Assembly: GCF_019112545.1 (NCBI RefSeq)
Contig: NW_025064915.1
Coordinates: 51,703-115,702, forward strand
Direction: 5' to 3'
Source of the DNA: Guyanagaster necrorhizus
Lineage: Eukaryota; Basidiomycota; Agaricomycetes; Agaricales; Physalacriaceae
Length of the DNA stretch: 64,000 bases
The position numbers and the translations under genes are program-made. A model generated the notes under the pieces. The model ran no database searches and was not told where the DNA came from. It saw only the letters and a list, made by a program, of their open reading frames with translations. This document shows positions 1 to 15,920 of this stretch, in pieces. Within the stretch, counting starts at the first letter, position 1; every line of letters starts with the position of its first letter.

Positions 1-121
1 TGGCTGTGCATCTTTGATCAATGTGATCAGAATTGCCGATCATATTTCGATCATAGTCTTTTTATTTTTAGCATGTCCTCTTGTAATAGTATTAGTGCAT
101 TTAGGGCCAAGTGCTGGGACC

Positions 122-1034
122 TCACATGCAGCCTAACCCCTCTGGTATTAGTCTGTTACTAGGCCATGCACTCTGCTTATTGTTACTCCAGTTTATCATT
201 ATGATAGCGAGGTTTCTGTGTGCTCTAGTCCTATTTTCTGTTACATGCTTACTGGCCTGGAATGCGGCCCATGTATTCGCAATTTTCACAATTTTACATG
301 CCTGAACGAGGAGAGGGCGTGTCACCGCTGCTCCCTGACCCACTGGATAGGGGTCCGTCTGGACCGCCTTCTCTTTTGTCGGTGATGTTATCCCACCGGT
401 CGACCTCATAGGGGTCATCCTTGGGATCCTCATTCCACTTGGTGCCTGGGGCCCACTTTCGCCCCCCAGCTGGCCACAGTTCCTGACTGCTTCCTTCAGT
501 GACTGTTGATCGAGGATCAGTACTCTGATCCTGATCATCTCTGGGTTCGTCCCAGCAATCTGGGGCATAGGGGTCGTCTTCGGGATTTTCATCCCACTTG
601 GTGCCCAGGGGCCATTCTCGGTGCTCCTGGGTTCTGGAGGCAGGGCCCTATTCTGTTGGTCGGCCAAGTCTGGCCAACTGTCGGTGCTCTTCATCGAGCT
701 CATCTCCCCACTGCTTGCCATGCTCGACCTCCTCTTTTTCCACCAGTGTGTTGATGGATTCGGAGTTGGAGGTCGAGACTCGTGAGGAATCCGGGAGGGG
801 TTCCTCCTCCTCTTGGCAAGGACCTGGTTGGCCCATGCCTTCAGACCCTTCTCTGGATCTGAGTTCGGTGTTTCGGGCCTCAGTAGAGAGGCCATTGATG
901 AGTTGTTGGATGACATCATCCTTCTGTTGATAATCCCTGATTATCCTGATTGTTAAGGTTTCTAGAAGAACAGTCAGCAATTCAATGGAGGAAGAGGGGA
1001 CTTCGGAGTTGATAGAGCTGGAGTTGAAAGACAT
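122..1034 (-). mobile_element. Possible retrotransposon ORF1 (gag-like) remnant
   Basis: Two overlapping open frames on the minus strand (648-1034 and 122-919) give a polar, serine- and glutamate-rich protein beginning at 1034. I do not recognise a named domain. The reasons for suspecting a retroelement are its place directly beside two LTR-like repeats on its upstream side, the shift between two overlapping frames, and an internal duplication (motif APSGM-IP in two units 53 codons apart). No reverse transcriptase, protease or integrase is visible up to the window edge, so the element would have to continue leftwards out of the window. It could equally be an ordinary lineage-specific protein. 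Confidence 0.35.
407..614. repeat. Direct repeat inside the gag-like ORF
   Basis: About 49 bases at 407-455 recur in diverged form at 566-614 (shared cores ataggggtc and ccacttggtgcc). The offset is 159 bases, a multiple of three, so the repeat keeps the reading frame of the minus-strand ORF. Confidence 0.6.
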
Positions 1035-1198
1035 ATGATGTCTTTTGTTGATGGAAGAGAAGTTGATAAGAAGCGTTCAGTTCTTTTAGCCTTTAGGCTC
1101 AAAGAAGGAAAGCTAGAAGTCTCGAACTAATTGTTAAGCCCAAATTCCATATGACAATCAACACATGATAAACAGTTTGGTATCTCACACTTCAGGTA

Positions 1199-2091
1199 TG
1201 TCCGACTGAGTTCACTGATGTGATGAGAGTGTTGTGAGGTCAAGGCATTGCAAGTAGCAGGAGCTCGAGATGAGATGGTGAAGTGAAACTTTAGTTCGAG
1301 ACTGGGGTATTACAGCAAGAACTACGCTACTTAAATACTGTCATGCTATAAATAAACGTTCACAAAAGCTGTTGTTCTGCTGTGTGCTGTTTCCCCTGCT
1401 GTTGCTAGTCTCTCCACAAAAGCTATTGTCCTGCTGTGTGCTGTTACTGCTGTGCCGCAGTTGAAGGATAAAAGGGACATTGTCTCTCCCTTCACAGCAC
1501 ACAGCAACGCGGTATGACAAGGACTGACTGGGTTGCTGAGCTAAGCATTCCCATGGTCCTAAGTGCTGGCCTAAGTGCCCTGACTAAGCAAAGATAGGGG
1601 TCATTTCCAAGGAGAATCGAAGAAAAATAGGAAAAATTGTAACAAGTCCACTTGATGTGTTTGATGGTGCTGTGTTGTCAAGGCATTGCAAGTCACTCAA
1701 GATAAGATGGTGAAAGAATAAACTTTAGCTTGAAGCTGAGATTACTACAGTGAGAGCTACACTACTTAGATACTAATCATTGTCTGTTCTAAAGATATAA
1801 CTATCTAATTGTTCATCCTGAAGCTGTAGAGTGCTTTGTCCAGTGTCACTAAGCTATCTACAAAAGAGTATTGTCTACTGTTGAGCTGTTACTGCTGCAC
1901 AATGATAAAAGAGGTATTCTGCCATTGTGCTGCTGTGAGGCTTCACAGCAGCACAGTAGAATTGGGGTGGTGCTGCTGACTAAGCCTTCTCATGATCCTA
2001 AGTGCCAGATAGGTGCTCTGACTAAGCAGAAATAGAGGTCAATCCAAAATAAATCAAATAAAAAGAAAAGAAAATAGGAAAAATCATAACA
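1199..2091. repeat. Two tandem LTR-like repeats, about 445 bp each
   Basis: The segment at about 1199-1647 is repeated in diverged form at about 1648-2091. Shared landmarks in the same order are gtcaaggcattgcaagt, a tgctgttactgctg segment, a gataaaag box, tcctaagtgc, ctgactaagca and a final taggaaaaat..taaca. The first copy starts TGT and ends ACA, the usual edges of an LTR. The first copy still contains several CpG dinucleotides; the second contains none, so they have decayed to different degrees. They lie just upstream of the minus-strand gag-like ORF, which would fit solo or nested LTRs. Confidence 0.55.
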
Positions 2092-3739
2092 TTAAGCTAA
2101 GGTTTAATACCACCTACTATACTCTCTGACTACCTGATGTGAATACTCTTGCCACAACAGCAGACTATATCTACCAGCCACAACCCTTCACTTCTCTCTG
2201 TGAAATTCTTATAGCCTACCTCATCATCCTCATCATACTTTTATATCAAAACCAGACTCAAACTCAGAATCTAGAATTGGACCCTGACAAAAGCAGTGCT
2301 AGAGACTTGTGAGTGTTAGTGAAAGCCTAACAGGATGCTTCCACAATAAAGCACTGTTGGCAGAAAGCTGAGATCTTACCTGATACTCCTCTTGCTCCTG
2401 TTGTGTCAGTATCAATTTCCATCACTTCACTTGTTCAGAATTCTACTACAGACATGAAGGAGCAGCTGAAGGAATCTCTTGATGATCTCCAAGGCACAGG
2501 TGTATTGCAATGCCATAACTGCATGGATATTGAATCCTTACTGAATCCAGAGATAGAGAATGTGAATGTGGAAGAGACAACAGACAAAGATATCTTTGAT
2601 ACAGTGATAGCATCACAGAGTGCAGATGAGGGCATGGATGAGAATAGACTCAGAGGTGATATTGATGGTGATGATGGTAGTGATGATGATTTGGTGTTGG
2701 AACCTCATTCTAAGTGCCATGAGGCTCTTCAAGCTGTCAGAACTCTTCAAAAGTATATCAAGATCATGAATAATCCATTCACTCAGAACTTGAAAAGCAT
2801 CTTGACTTTGTTCAGACAAAAAACAAGGCTTGATAAGGCTAATTCACTTCAGGATAGCCAGATTACAAGCTACTTCACTTTTAAATAGTAAGCATGTTAT
2901 ATTATAGGCCTACTAACAAAATATAAGCCTCTATGAGAGCCTTGAAGTTGATCTACAACATCCTCTCTCCAACCCCATAGTCTCTCATAATCCATAGCTC
3001 TGAGGGTCCACTGACCACTATGGGTTATTAGAGTTGACTGTAGCTACACACATGCTCTTATGTTGCCAGAGCCCATAGAAAGTAGTTTTATGTATGTATA
3101 TGTATTACAGAATAAAAAGTGTCAGATGAAAGTGAATATTCTAGCTCAATTACCTCAGCCTCAAGCAAGACTGAACCACCAGACACATGCAAGTACAGCA
3201 CAGAAAGAGTCACAGCCACACTTAGCACATGAATAGTGGTCCAGGCTATTGTGCCTCAATTTCCAGCATATTCTGAGGAGGTGTTATCTGCTGTTGGCAT
3301 TAGTCTTCATATCAGATGAGTAGAGAGAGGAATAATATTGGAGTAAAAAGACAGAGGGAAAATCAGCAAATCAGAAACAATAATACTAATGAACTGACAT
3401 GAATGTAATGTCTATATGACCCATACCAGCCCTTCCACTGGTGTTAAGATAGCTCAATTATCAGGGAGGCAAGCTACCTCAAATTTGGTGTTATGATCTT
3501 GAGCCTTGATGCTCAAGGGTGGAAGAATCAGATTTGCATGCTCATTGATCTCAGAGCTACATGGTATTGCATTGAAAATAAATATGAATCTGTAAAAGAG
3601 AAAGATAGCAAAAACAAGGTAGACAACAGTGACAGAAAGGAAAGAGACATGGCAAAGTGAAAATGAAAGTACAAGTCAGCCAGCCCAAGATATCAAGTCT
3701 ATGAGCATGGCAACTCATACTACCACAGCATCATGATCC
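1619..3739. other. CpG-free AT-rich block 1
   Basis: Reading line by line I find no CG dinucleotide between the one ending at about 1619 and the next at about 3739, whereas flanking DNA has several per 60 bases. The block covers the second LTR-like repeat and the DNA-transposon remnant. Total loss of CpG over 2.1 kb fits deamination of methylated CpG in silenced repeats, as known in basidiomycetes; the cause is inference. Confidence 0.8.
2403..3040 (+). mobile_element. 3' end of a pogo/Tigger-like DNA transposon
   Basis: The open frame 2403-2888 (161 aa) ends in a region typical of the C-terminus of fungal pogo/Tigger (CENP-B-like DDE) transposases: an acidic stretch, then ALQAVRTLQKYI, NPFTQNL and a terminal ITSYFTFK. 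The catalytic DDE core and DNA-binding helices are absent upstream, so this is only the tail. About 110 bases downstream, at 3021-3040, the sequence tgggttattagagttgactg looks like a pogo-type terminal inverted repeat (reverse complement CAGTCAACTC...), followed by TA at 3041, the expected target dinucleotide. I did not find the matching left terminus. The whole piece lacks CpG. The C-terminal match and the TIR agree with each other, so the family call is fairly firm; activity is ruled out by truncation. Confidence 0.7.
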
Positions 3740-5687
3740 GGTTCTTGTTTCTTTGATTTGGGATTGATTTTATGACTTCTCCAAACTTTTGGTATTGTAT
3801 GGAATTTCAATAAGTCTTATTCTCCTTTCAAAAACTTAGGTATGGGTATTATAGTCAAGATGTCCTAAATTTCTGGATTCCCTGTGTGGAGTCTTGGGAC
3901 ACACAACACTACGAGAAGCGCATAATAACGGCAAACCTGCCATGTCTGCCAAGGTAGGATTAGTTTACTTCATTCTCTGGGATTAGGCTATGATGTTCAC
4001 TAATTGTCGCGTTAAATCTCAGTGGTCGTTCAGGTTGCAACTGGTGCCTGGAAGGTCGCTTCTCCCGAAATGGGTGCTCACCCCTAAGAGTAAAGAGAAG
4101 TTGGTATCGCATCGTCATGGCATACCATCAGCGACTGATTATGCCATCATAACGCAAACGACGCCCGGAATATGGGTGTGTGCCGATAATGCGAGAGAGT
4201 AAATTTCTGCCGCAAAACAATTGGCCCTCTCTCTTCCTTTGGTGTTCCTGGCGCGGTGGATATCAGCAAGAGAGAGTCGAGAGTTTGGCAACTGTGAAAA
4301 ACACGGCAGATAAGGAGAAAGAATGAGAAAATGAGATAAAAGCGGCGGAACAAAAGGACCTTAGGGTTTATTTGCGCAAGAGGATCTCTTGCGGTGCGAG
4401 CCTTCAGAGACGTTCGCGTGCAGATGGAATGTTAGTCTTTTCATGATCGGTTCCAGTACGTCATTCTTGAAGTACTGAGATACGTATTGGGAAAATTATA
4501 GCTCGTTACAAAGAAACAGGGAAAGGGATGTTATCGGTCGAGCAACTCTAGCGCGTTCTGTTGCTATGAGGTGCACCGTGTCCAAGGACAGCCCGTCAAC
4601 AACCTTGTCAGTCATGGTCTTCTCCCGACCCTGGTTCGTGTCGCGGAACTATGATATATCCAGGCTTCGACATCTACCCGCAGCTCAATAACAGCATCAA
4701 ACGTTATTGGAGCGTACTCACACTCGTTTCATCAGACCCATTACAATTCACGGGGATGCGTAGTGGGGTCGAAGCGTGAATGGTCGGAGAAAGTGAACTA
4801 GCAGAAACACATAGCCATAACGAGCGTGAAAAGGTCTCGAGCAGTCGATGGTGGCGCCTTGAATAAAGATCTATCGTTTTTCGGCGTTCCCGTGAAATAT
4901 TCAGCTCTGCCCTGAAATATGCGGATCATTGCTGTGATGATGGAACTTGACGACAAGGAGTGGTTTCTTCAGGCATTAGCAGGTTACAGGGATGGTCAAG
5001 CAAAGGCAGGGCCATCCTGAGAAAGTTAGCAGTGGTGATGAGAAAGTAATAAAAATAGGTAGGAGATTGGGTGCACTTGCAGTTGAAGTAATTCTGTCTT
5101 CTTTGACCGCAGCTGCTGCGATTGATCCCAGAAGACAAACACAGAAAACGAGCATATACACGTCCTAAATGAGAGATATTTTCATAGAAATGATACGGGT
5201 GGTGGGAGGAATCATTATTAGCACCAGAGATGCGGCACTGGAGCAGTATTATGCGTCGTTGGTAGTGACGATGGATATTGAGGCAAATATGCCGTGGTCG
5301 TAAGCTCAAAGGAAGAGTCGGGTAAATTGTTCCCATGTCTTACGCTGGTCCCCAATGTTAAAATTAGCACCTCAGTACAGTAAGATCATATATTTAGCTA
5401 TCCTTTCCGAATCCATCAGACTCTATTCCATTCCGTGGCCCATCTCGCAAGAGGAATGGATATCCGATGAATTCATTCCGTCCCGAAAACTTAAAAGTAG
5501 CATTGTACTATTGGATAGAGCACTTCATCGCAGGATCAAAGAGCCTCAAGGAGCCGGGGAAAGGACAACATAAGGGGGCATCCCATTTCATTTAATCTCA
5601 CCATACAAAGTAAGTAAGTATCTGATAGTGGCTGACCCATTGAACTTGAAAGGCCAATATCAGTGCGGAATAAATCAAAAGAGAACG
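3041..5687. other. No supported gene
   Basis: The first 700 bases are AT-rich, repeat-like sequence without CpG. After 3740 the composition returns to normal. A minus-strand ORF at 4976-5161 begins with a hydrophobic, signal-peptide-like stretch, but no downstream domain is recognisable, so no gene is claimed. Confidence 0.5.
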
Positions 5688-7167
5688 TCAAGCATAAGTA
5701 TAACACAGATAACCGCCTTCCGTATCCAGCACGTCAGCAACCTGAATTTATTGAATGAGAATCATCAACAAGAAAGAAATCCGTGACATACCGTCGCGTT
5801 AGGGAGGACGTCAAAAAGATATAACACCGTGTTTCGGTTCGTTTCCTAGCAGTACACCATTCAGCGAGAATTCTCTCCGAAAAACAGTATTCCATACAAC
5901 GTAGCCCGTAGCAGGCTCTCTTTGTGTCTCATACCCAACATCCGTTAGGTCGTTAATCCGCGTCTCGTTACCGCCCTGCCACTTCCACCAAACCTACAAG
6001 ATAAGGTTGGAATCAGTCCAGCCAGAGAGTGCAGCTACCGGACTGAACGCACGTAGTCCACGTATCCGTGATGCAGCCAGAATATTGGGTCATTAGGCGA
6101 CGTCATGACGTTGGCCATCTACCATTGAGAGAAAAGAGTGAAAATCACTACCACGAAGAGGAAATGTACACACATCCCCTCCAACAGCTATATGCCCTGC
6201 CGTATGGATTCCGATGAACATCGTAGCCCGGAAATCCGATAGATTGGTCAGCGCAAGAAGTTCATCGACGTATGTCTGTCCTTCCAGGAGCGCGGATGTC
6301 TCATTCACTTCCCGTGTAAGGAAATGTTTCGTATTCGTCGTTCCAGGCCCAAGGTTGCGAGTCAGGTTAGCGAAAGGTCCATCAACGACGTCCCAGTCAT
6401 TTGCCTCTAGGCCTTCCCCTCCAAAGTCTAACACGACTTTGGAGGTGCTGAATGAGCCGGCGTCGACGACCTCGTTCCAGTAAGGGATCTGAAGGCGGGA
6501 AAGAGGGATGAAAGTTGTCGGTGGGTTGTGTAGAAATGAGCTGGGCTTACTGTACCGGTATACCCGCATTCATTACGGAGAAGTGTCTCGTGGGCGTGCA
6601 TGAAGTAACGATGAACCTATACTACAAATTTAGGCCATCTATTTTGGGGGAAGATGAGGATGTATATTCGTACATGTAAGAATCTGCGAGAGAGATCATG
6701 GAATTGGAACGTTAGGCCAAGTCTGTAATCATTAACACATAGGCACTGACTGTCCTGTTAAATGCCACAAATCATTGCCATCGTCAATGTCGCACTGCTG
6801 TGCATGGGCACCAACCTGTGTAAGGATCGATTACTATACCAGTATTTAAATAAGCATAAGAAGAAGGAAGACTGACCAAGTCGTCGTAGCGCGAAACGAC
6901 ACCTGATATGTCAGTTTGAGCAGGCGCTGCGAGGAGGCACAGTTCTGCCTCAAAATAGGCTCTTTTCTCATCTTCCGTTAAAGTTGTCCTATAAAAAGCG
7001 TTAGGTCCACAGGGTCTCCACAAAATAGGCGGTTACCATTCCACGCGAGTAGTTGGATCTGTGCAGCCCGACCGTCGAGTGGTACTTTGGGAGGGTATCG
7101 CCAATAATCCAGGTAACAGGACGACGGAGAAAAATAGCAAAAAGAGTCTGGAAAATGTAGCACACAT
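5688..7167 (-). CDS. Tyrosinase (short, secreted-type), ten exons
   Basis: Copper monooxygenase that oxidises monophenols and diphenols to quinones (melanin-type chemistry). Hand-spliced exons: 7167-7037, 6988-6877, 6815-6751, 6683-6674, 6616-6551, 6488-6174, 6118-6053, 5993-5898, 5845-5792, 5741-5688. They add to 969 bases, 322 residues with no internal stop. The N-terminus is a signal peptide (LLFFSVVLLPGLLA), then a CTDPTTRVEW / EDEKRAY block. CuA: histidines in YDDLVGAHAQQ, WHLTGQF and HRYFMHAHE, followed by NECGYTG and IPYW. CuB: HTAGHIAVGGD and NDPIFWLHHGYVDYVWW. It ends ADVLDTEGGYLCYTYA, as short fungal tyrosinases do. The residues before the third CuA histidine read HV where PW is usual, created by a 10-base microexon, so that junction is the weakest part. 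No tyrosinase-partner gene is adjacent. Length is typical of the short secreted class rather than long mushroom tyrosinases. Confidence 0.9.
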
Positions 7168-8940
7168 ATTATCTCACGAAGGAGATGATAAGCAAGTAAC
7201 GGAGACATAGCCCTTTTATTAGACTCTGTACGGACCCAATACCGAAAGCGAGTACAAGGACGTCAGCCGGAAGATGCGATTCAGCAACTTCCTGAGTTCT
7301 CCGCAATCTTCACAAATAGTGCACGTAAACTTGCGATGAACGCGTTCATTTGGCTTTAAGTTAAAAGTAGATTGGGGGGCATTATTAGCTACCCATTCCG
7401 TCATTGCTTTACCATAATAAGAAGTCCGATAAGGCTTCCTCTTTGGATAGGCTCCAGCTAATGAGGTAAGTAAAGAAAATTCTTGAATACAGCCTTGATC
7501 ATATCAGACGGTGGTGTCAAGATCAAGCCTTGGAAAGTCCTCACGATATGGGCCAGGAGACAGCACATTGAGGTGAAGGTAGTGTTCTGAGAAGTCAGAT
7601 GCAAGGGGTCGGATGTCGGAAAGAAAGCTTTCGGCATCTCCACGGCTAAAGCTTGCCGCTCAAGCCGTTCGTATCTATGCCTGTTAATGTGGGCTCGGCG
7701 GAATTGCGGCTCTTTTTCGCCAGTACGCCTATTTTCTTCTTTCATCTTCTTTTCCCTAAATGTATGAAGGTCCAGATGCTCGGTCACCCTGTTTTTCTCC
7801 GCAGTTTTTATGCCTTCTAAAGAGGCCACTATCTGAATCATCTGTCACTTTCGAAGATCCGTATGAAGGTAACTCGTTCAATCGGAGTTGTTATCCATCT
7901 CAGACGTTCATGTCCGATTGCGGGCTATACCTATTACCGACTCTATCTCCCCATATTTTTCTACGATTGTCATCGGCTTTCAACGGGGGCGGCCATATAT
8001 GATTTTCAGTTGGTCCTTTTGAAGAGAAAGATGTCTATGTTGGCCTGATGCTGCTCGATGGTCGTTTGGTGAGCCTGTGGCACTTATTGCAAGAGGTGCA
8101 ATGTGTAGTCCTTACTTGGAAGAACTCTTACTACACTTGGTACTAATGCTTGTGCGGCAGTACTCTCTCTTCGTCATTGTTAGGTTCGCTATGGTCAACT
8201 GGATTGACACATTTCTTCCACCATCCTTAGCGCGGACAGAAGCGGTACCTCCGCAGGGTTTGTATGACGATTGGACCTCTGATTGCTCTACTCAAATGCA
8301 CACGAATTCAAAAAATACTAACTGGCAACGATATATGTCCTTCCAGTTGGCCCCTCAATGCTCTGAGTCGTTGCCATCATGAGAAACAGCGAGAGAGTGA
8401 AGAGACCAATACCGATGAATATTGAACTAACGTTCCGACTGCGATCTATTCCTCGCATCAAATTATTTAAATAATCAGAACAAATATAAAATCAACTCAG
8501 CGGTGCGAATGTGGGGCCAAAAGTGGGGCCTGGGGTTCGGTTATTGGCACTTTACTAAACTAGCCATTTGGCTGTGCTTGGCCCGAAGGTCAATGTCTTG
8601 GGTACCACACTAAATGTCAACAACCGCCCAAATTCCAACCGCCACGCGTCGTCGAACTTATTCTTGGCGACTCGTGACAGGAGTCGGTCTGGTATCTTGT
8701 ACCAACAGCCATCTATCTAGGCACGAACTGATGATCTTCATTCCATTTTTTGAGCTTGTCCAGTCCGGCCGCCTTGGGACTGGATGTCGGGATGTCTTAT
8801 GAGTTATAAGGCAATCCGTTCGGATGTCTCTCTGTTAAAGATGCTCCTGTCTTGGTTGTTGATCGAGGGCTCTTGCACCATATAAAATGGCGGCCTAAAA
8901 TATCCAGGCAATAGATACATGACCCACTTCCGATTTCATC
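7168..8940. other. Intergenic, no supported gene
   Basis: Space between the tyrosinase start and the ENA ATPase start, which are divergently transcribed. Several ORFs of 60-130 codons exist on both strands (largest 7458-7841 minus, charged and lysine-rich; 8077-8382 plus), but none has a domain or splice partners I can defend. The stretch must hold both promoters. Confidence 0.45.
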
Positions 8941-12992
<4,052 letters not shown>

Positions 12993-13619
12993 CTCTTCCG
13001 CTATACGTCTCAGCAGATAATTCTCTCGGTTTGGATTACCCCTTATTTCTGACGGCGGGCCATGGACTACGGTGGCTTGTCAGTCAATTAGCCGCCCGAC
13101 GGGCTGTTATTAGATGCGCGAGAAATTACATAGGCCTAGAGAAACTTGCTAGATGTGCTATAAAGTTTTATCTGATATTCAGAACCAACTGTGAATACTG
13201 TACGTGAATGTAGGGAAGAAAGCTCCAAGTGAGCGTTACGGTCAGGAAGGAAAGAAACTCGGAAACGGATCCGGAGTTCCGCGTTAGGGTTTCTGATATA
13301 AGTAACGAAAGTAGGTGGCATCGAACTTGTATGGTAAATTTGTGAACTTTGTTAAGCAGTAACGAAAACAAAGCTATCGTTATGCGTTATGCATAGCAAC
13401 GAACGGGTGCAGCGTTACGCGTTACGATTTCTACGTACAGTATATGAACCCTTCCTCGACCTTGCATTATTTGAAAATTATTTGGTAATTATGGACCACC
13501 ACATTCTGCAAAAGGAAAACCTATTGTTCGTTCTTCTTGGACTCGAACCACCACCATCTCACTTTCAGGTTCCTTCGTCCCCTTCCTGCAGCCTTTTCTC
13601 TCCCTTGTACCTTGGAAAT
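12993..13619. other. Intergenic, no supported gene
   Basis: Downstream region of the ATPase gene. Only overlapping short ORFs without recognisable domains. Confidence 0.5.
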
Positions 13620-13869
13620 TGCCGAACCGGCACGTGGCTCTGCAAGAATCAAAGTGCCGCCCAAACGAAAGAGTGACGCTGAGTCTGGTTTTGAATCCGA
13701 GGAATCGCAATCCAAAGACCAGAATAACAGTGAAAGCGAGTATGAAGGAGGTTCGCAAGGTATGTTGTGAAATTTCCTTCCTCCTGAGACCGCTCTCTGA
13801 GAGATGAATGTTGTAGGATCGAAGCCCAGCCCGGCAAAACGAATACGACGAGACAAGGCAAAGGCATGA
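13620..13869 (+). pseudogene. N-terminal fragment of an agaricomycete F-box gene (copy A)
   Basis: A basic then acidic stretch with RGSARIKVPPKRK followed by Glu/Ser-rich sequence runs to a GT at about 13761; after a 57-base intron the frame continues SKPSPAKRIRRDK and stops at 13867-13869. This layout (SARI/PKRK, acidic region, intron, Lys/Arg-rich SP-KR segment) matches the N-termini of copies B (from 16562) and C (from 30338), in which it precedes an F-box. Here the F-box and everything after are missing. The start is uncertain; a frame is open from 13537. Most likely a truncated duplicate, though a small basic protein cannot be excluded. Confidence 0.45.
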
Positions 13870-14207
13870 ATGATCGACGACCCTTCGAGGTGAGGTGACA
13901 CAGCCACCGCATGGCCGTACCGCGTGGGAAATATTACGTCATGGCCAAGACCCCTTCCTCCCACCACTACGCGTCTACCGACGATACGATTATCTGTCAT
14001 TTCCAAAAGTTGGGAGGGCAAAAAGTCAAGGGATAATTTAATTCCAGCTTCAAATCTTCCACATCTCGCCTCATTTCGATACAGCTCTCTATAAGCTTCT
14101 GAAATCTCTCTGATTCACAAAAAAGGGGACTGATCGCGATAGCGAGGTACGATTCTTTTTCTCGGGTTGTTTTCTTGTTCAAGAAATTTGTCGCAGAAAA
14201 TTCATAT

Positions 14208-15920
14208 ATGTCTTTACTCAAGCGCAATGCTAATGGCGACTATGAAGACTGGCGAGTTTACACCCCCGTAACGAACCCGACTGTAACCAGTTCGCCCGAT
14301 TCTGCTCGTCTAGCAAACCGGAAAAGAAAATTCAAATGTGAGGACGACAGTCGATATATCTGTGCCCGCGTCGCCAATAAGCGCACTGGCTCGCCCACGT
14401 CCAGTCCGACATCGCTCGTACCATCGCCTCGTCCTATAAAACGGGCTCGAAAAGTCAAGCCCGCGGATAATGATTGGTTTATCGGTTCCGAAAGCAGTAC
14501 TCTGACGGCCTCCCAAATTTCTTCAGCAGCCTTGCAAGTAATCAATCCAGTTACCACCGCCAACTCCTCTGCAGCTCGCGACACAAAGCCGGATGATCCT
14601 TCCACAGTCGACCAGTGGTTCTCCGATCCAACCCACGGCTATTCCATTCCTATATCATCGACGTCTCAGGCCGAGGCACCTCCAAAGGCCCCAGCAAAGC
14701 CAAAGACCCCTCGTCAACCAAAACCCAAACTCGAGAAGCGCGGCGCCATCTTCAAAAAGAAATGTCCTCAAAACATTCTCGAGAGACTGGATAGGGTTAT
14801 CGAACAAAGGTGGGAGCATTGTCCTTCAGCCTGGATCGTTGCTCATTTCGGGTCAGGTTCTTCATGATTGATAGGGAACACAATGGTGATGAGTTGAAGG
14901 AGACCTTCAAGGTATTGGGCTCTACAGGGAATGTACGCGGTCTGTATGGTGTTTCATTGATCACGTCGCTAATGAAGATTAGGTTTATACTGTTGTCATC
15001 GACCGGACACCCCGTTGTGATTGTATGTGTTGTCGATTCGCCTAATCAAAATTTACGATTTTCTCAGGCCCCGATGCTTCGAAGGGCAACCATTGCAAGC
15101 ATATCGTACGTGCCCGCTTGTTATTTTTCGGCTTTTGTTCTGAACGTTAGTCTTAGATCTTCATATTTATAAAAGGTACATACCCTTCTCTTCCCATCGA
15201 CTGACATCGTCTCACTGCACTCTAGTCCTCCAGGTTCCCCATGAATCACCATACTGGTACCAAAAGTACTACGCGCCTGTCACTCATTCTATGCTGTGCC
15301 CGCTGATCTTCCTTGCCCAGAGCCCTTCTGACGACCGAACTCCAAGATGTTTTCGCACGCGCGCCAAACGCCATTGCGAACGAACGACTTCGCCAAGCTC
15401 ATTTACGAGCTACTGGGAAAGCGCCTGCCTCTGACTCCAATAATGCCAGCAATAAGCGCATGCCAACAGAGGAAGATGACTGTCCGATCTGCTACGACAA
15501 GATGCACACCGAGCCAGAAAACAAGCTTACGTGGTGCGAGGTTTGCGGAAATGCGCTACATGGGGTTTGTTTTGCTCAATGTAAGCTGTGTACTATCTCT
15601 CCTATCCTTTGTCCCTTGTGCTCATACCCTTCAAAGGGCGAACGACCGCTCAGAAGTCAGGGAAGAAGGTTACTTGTGTCTGGTGTCGGGCGGAGTGGGT
15701 TCTGCCGGATGCGGGAAAGGGCAAGGGTAAGGCTATCGGAGACGAGGGGTATGTCAACTTGGCGGCGGTAGCAGGGGTTAGTACGCAGAGGGATACTTCG
15801 TCCTGTAAGTCGTTATAGCTGCCTCCTTGACTTGCTTGGCGACTAACCTATACGTTAGATTACCATGGAGTGAGGAGAGGAAGCAGATATTATGGATATC
15901 AGAAGCATGGGATGCGGTGA
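14208..15920 (+). CDS. SWIM zinc finger plus RING finger protein (putative E3 ubiquitin ligase)
   Basis: Predicted ubiquitin ligase combining a SWIM zinc finger (protein or DNA binding) with a RING-type finger. The N-terminal 200 residues are disordered, basic and Ser/Pro-rich (likely nuclear). Then comes the conserved block CPQNILERLDRVIEQR. After splicing, the SWIM motif CxCx(n)CxH reads RCDCPDASKGNHCKH (exons around 14984-15109), then IFIFIKVLQVPHESPYWYQK. The RING-type finger at about 15481-15700 has CPICYDKM, CEVCGNALHGVCFAQW and VTCVWCRAEW. A last small exon ends YYGYQKHGMR and stops at 15918-15920. Seven or eight introns of about 45-60 bases are needed and all frames agree. An alternative start lies at 14175. 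The order SWIM then RING resembles the ZSWIM2/MEX type; targets are unknown. Confidence 0.85.

Noticed and set aside
4976..5161. Minus ORF with signal-peptide-like start
   Set aside because: No domain or further exons; the hydrophobic stretch alone does not support a secreted protein.
5811..5900. Premature stop in the tyrosinase (in-frame TGA at 5811-5813)
   Set aside because: A 52-base intron (5897-5846) with GT..AG ends removes the region and restores the conserved C-terminus.
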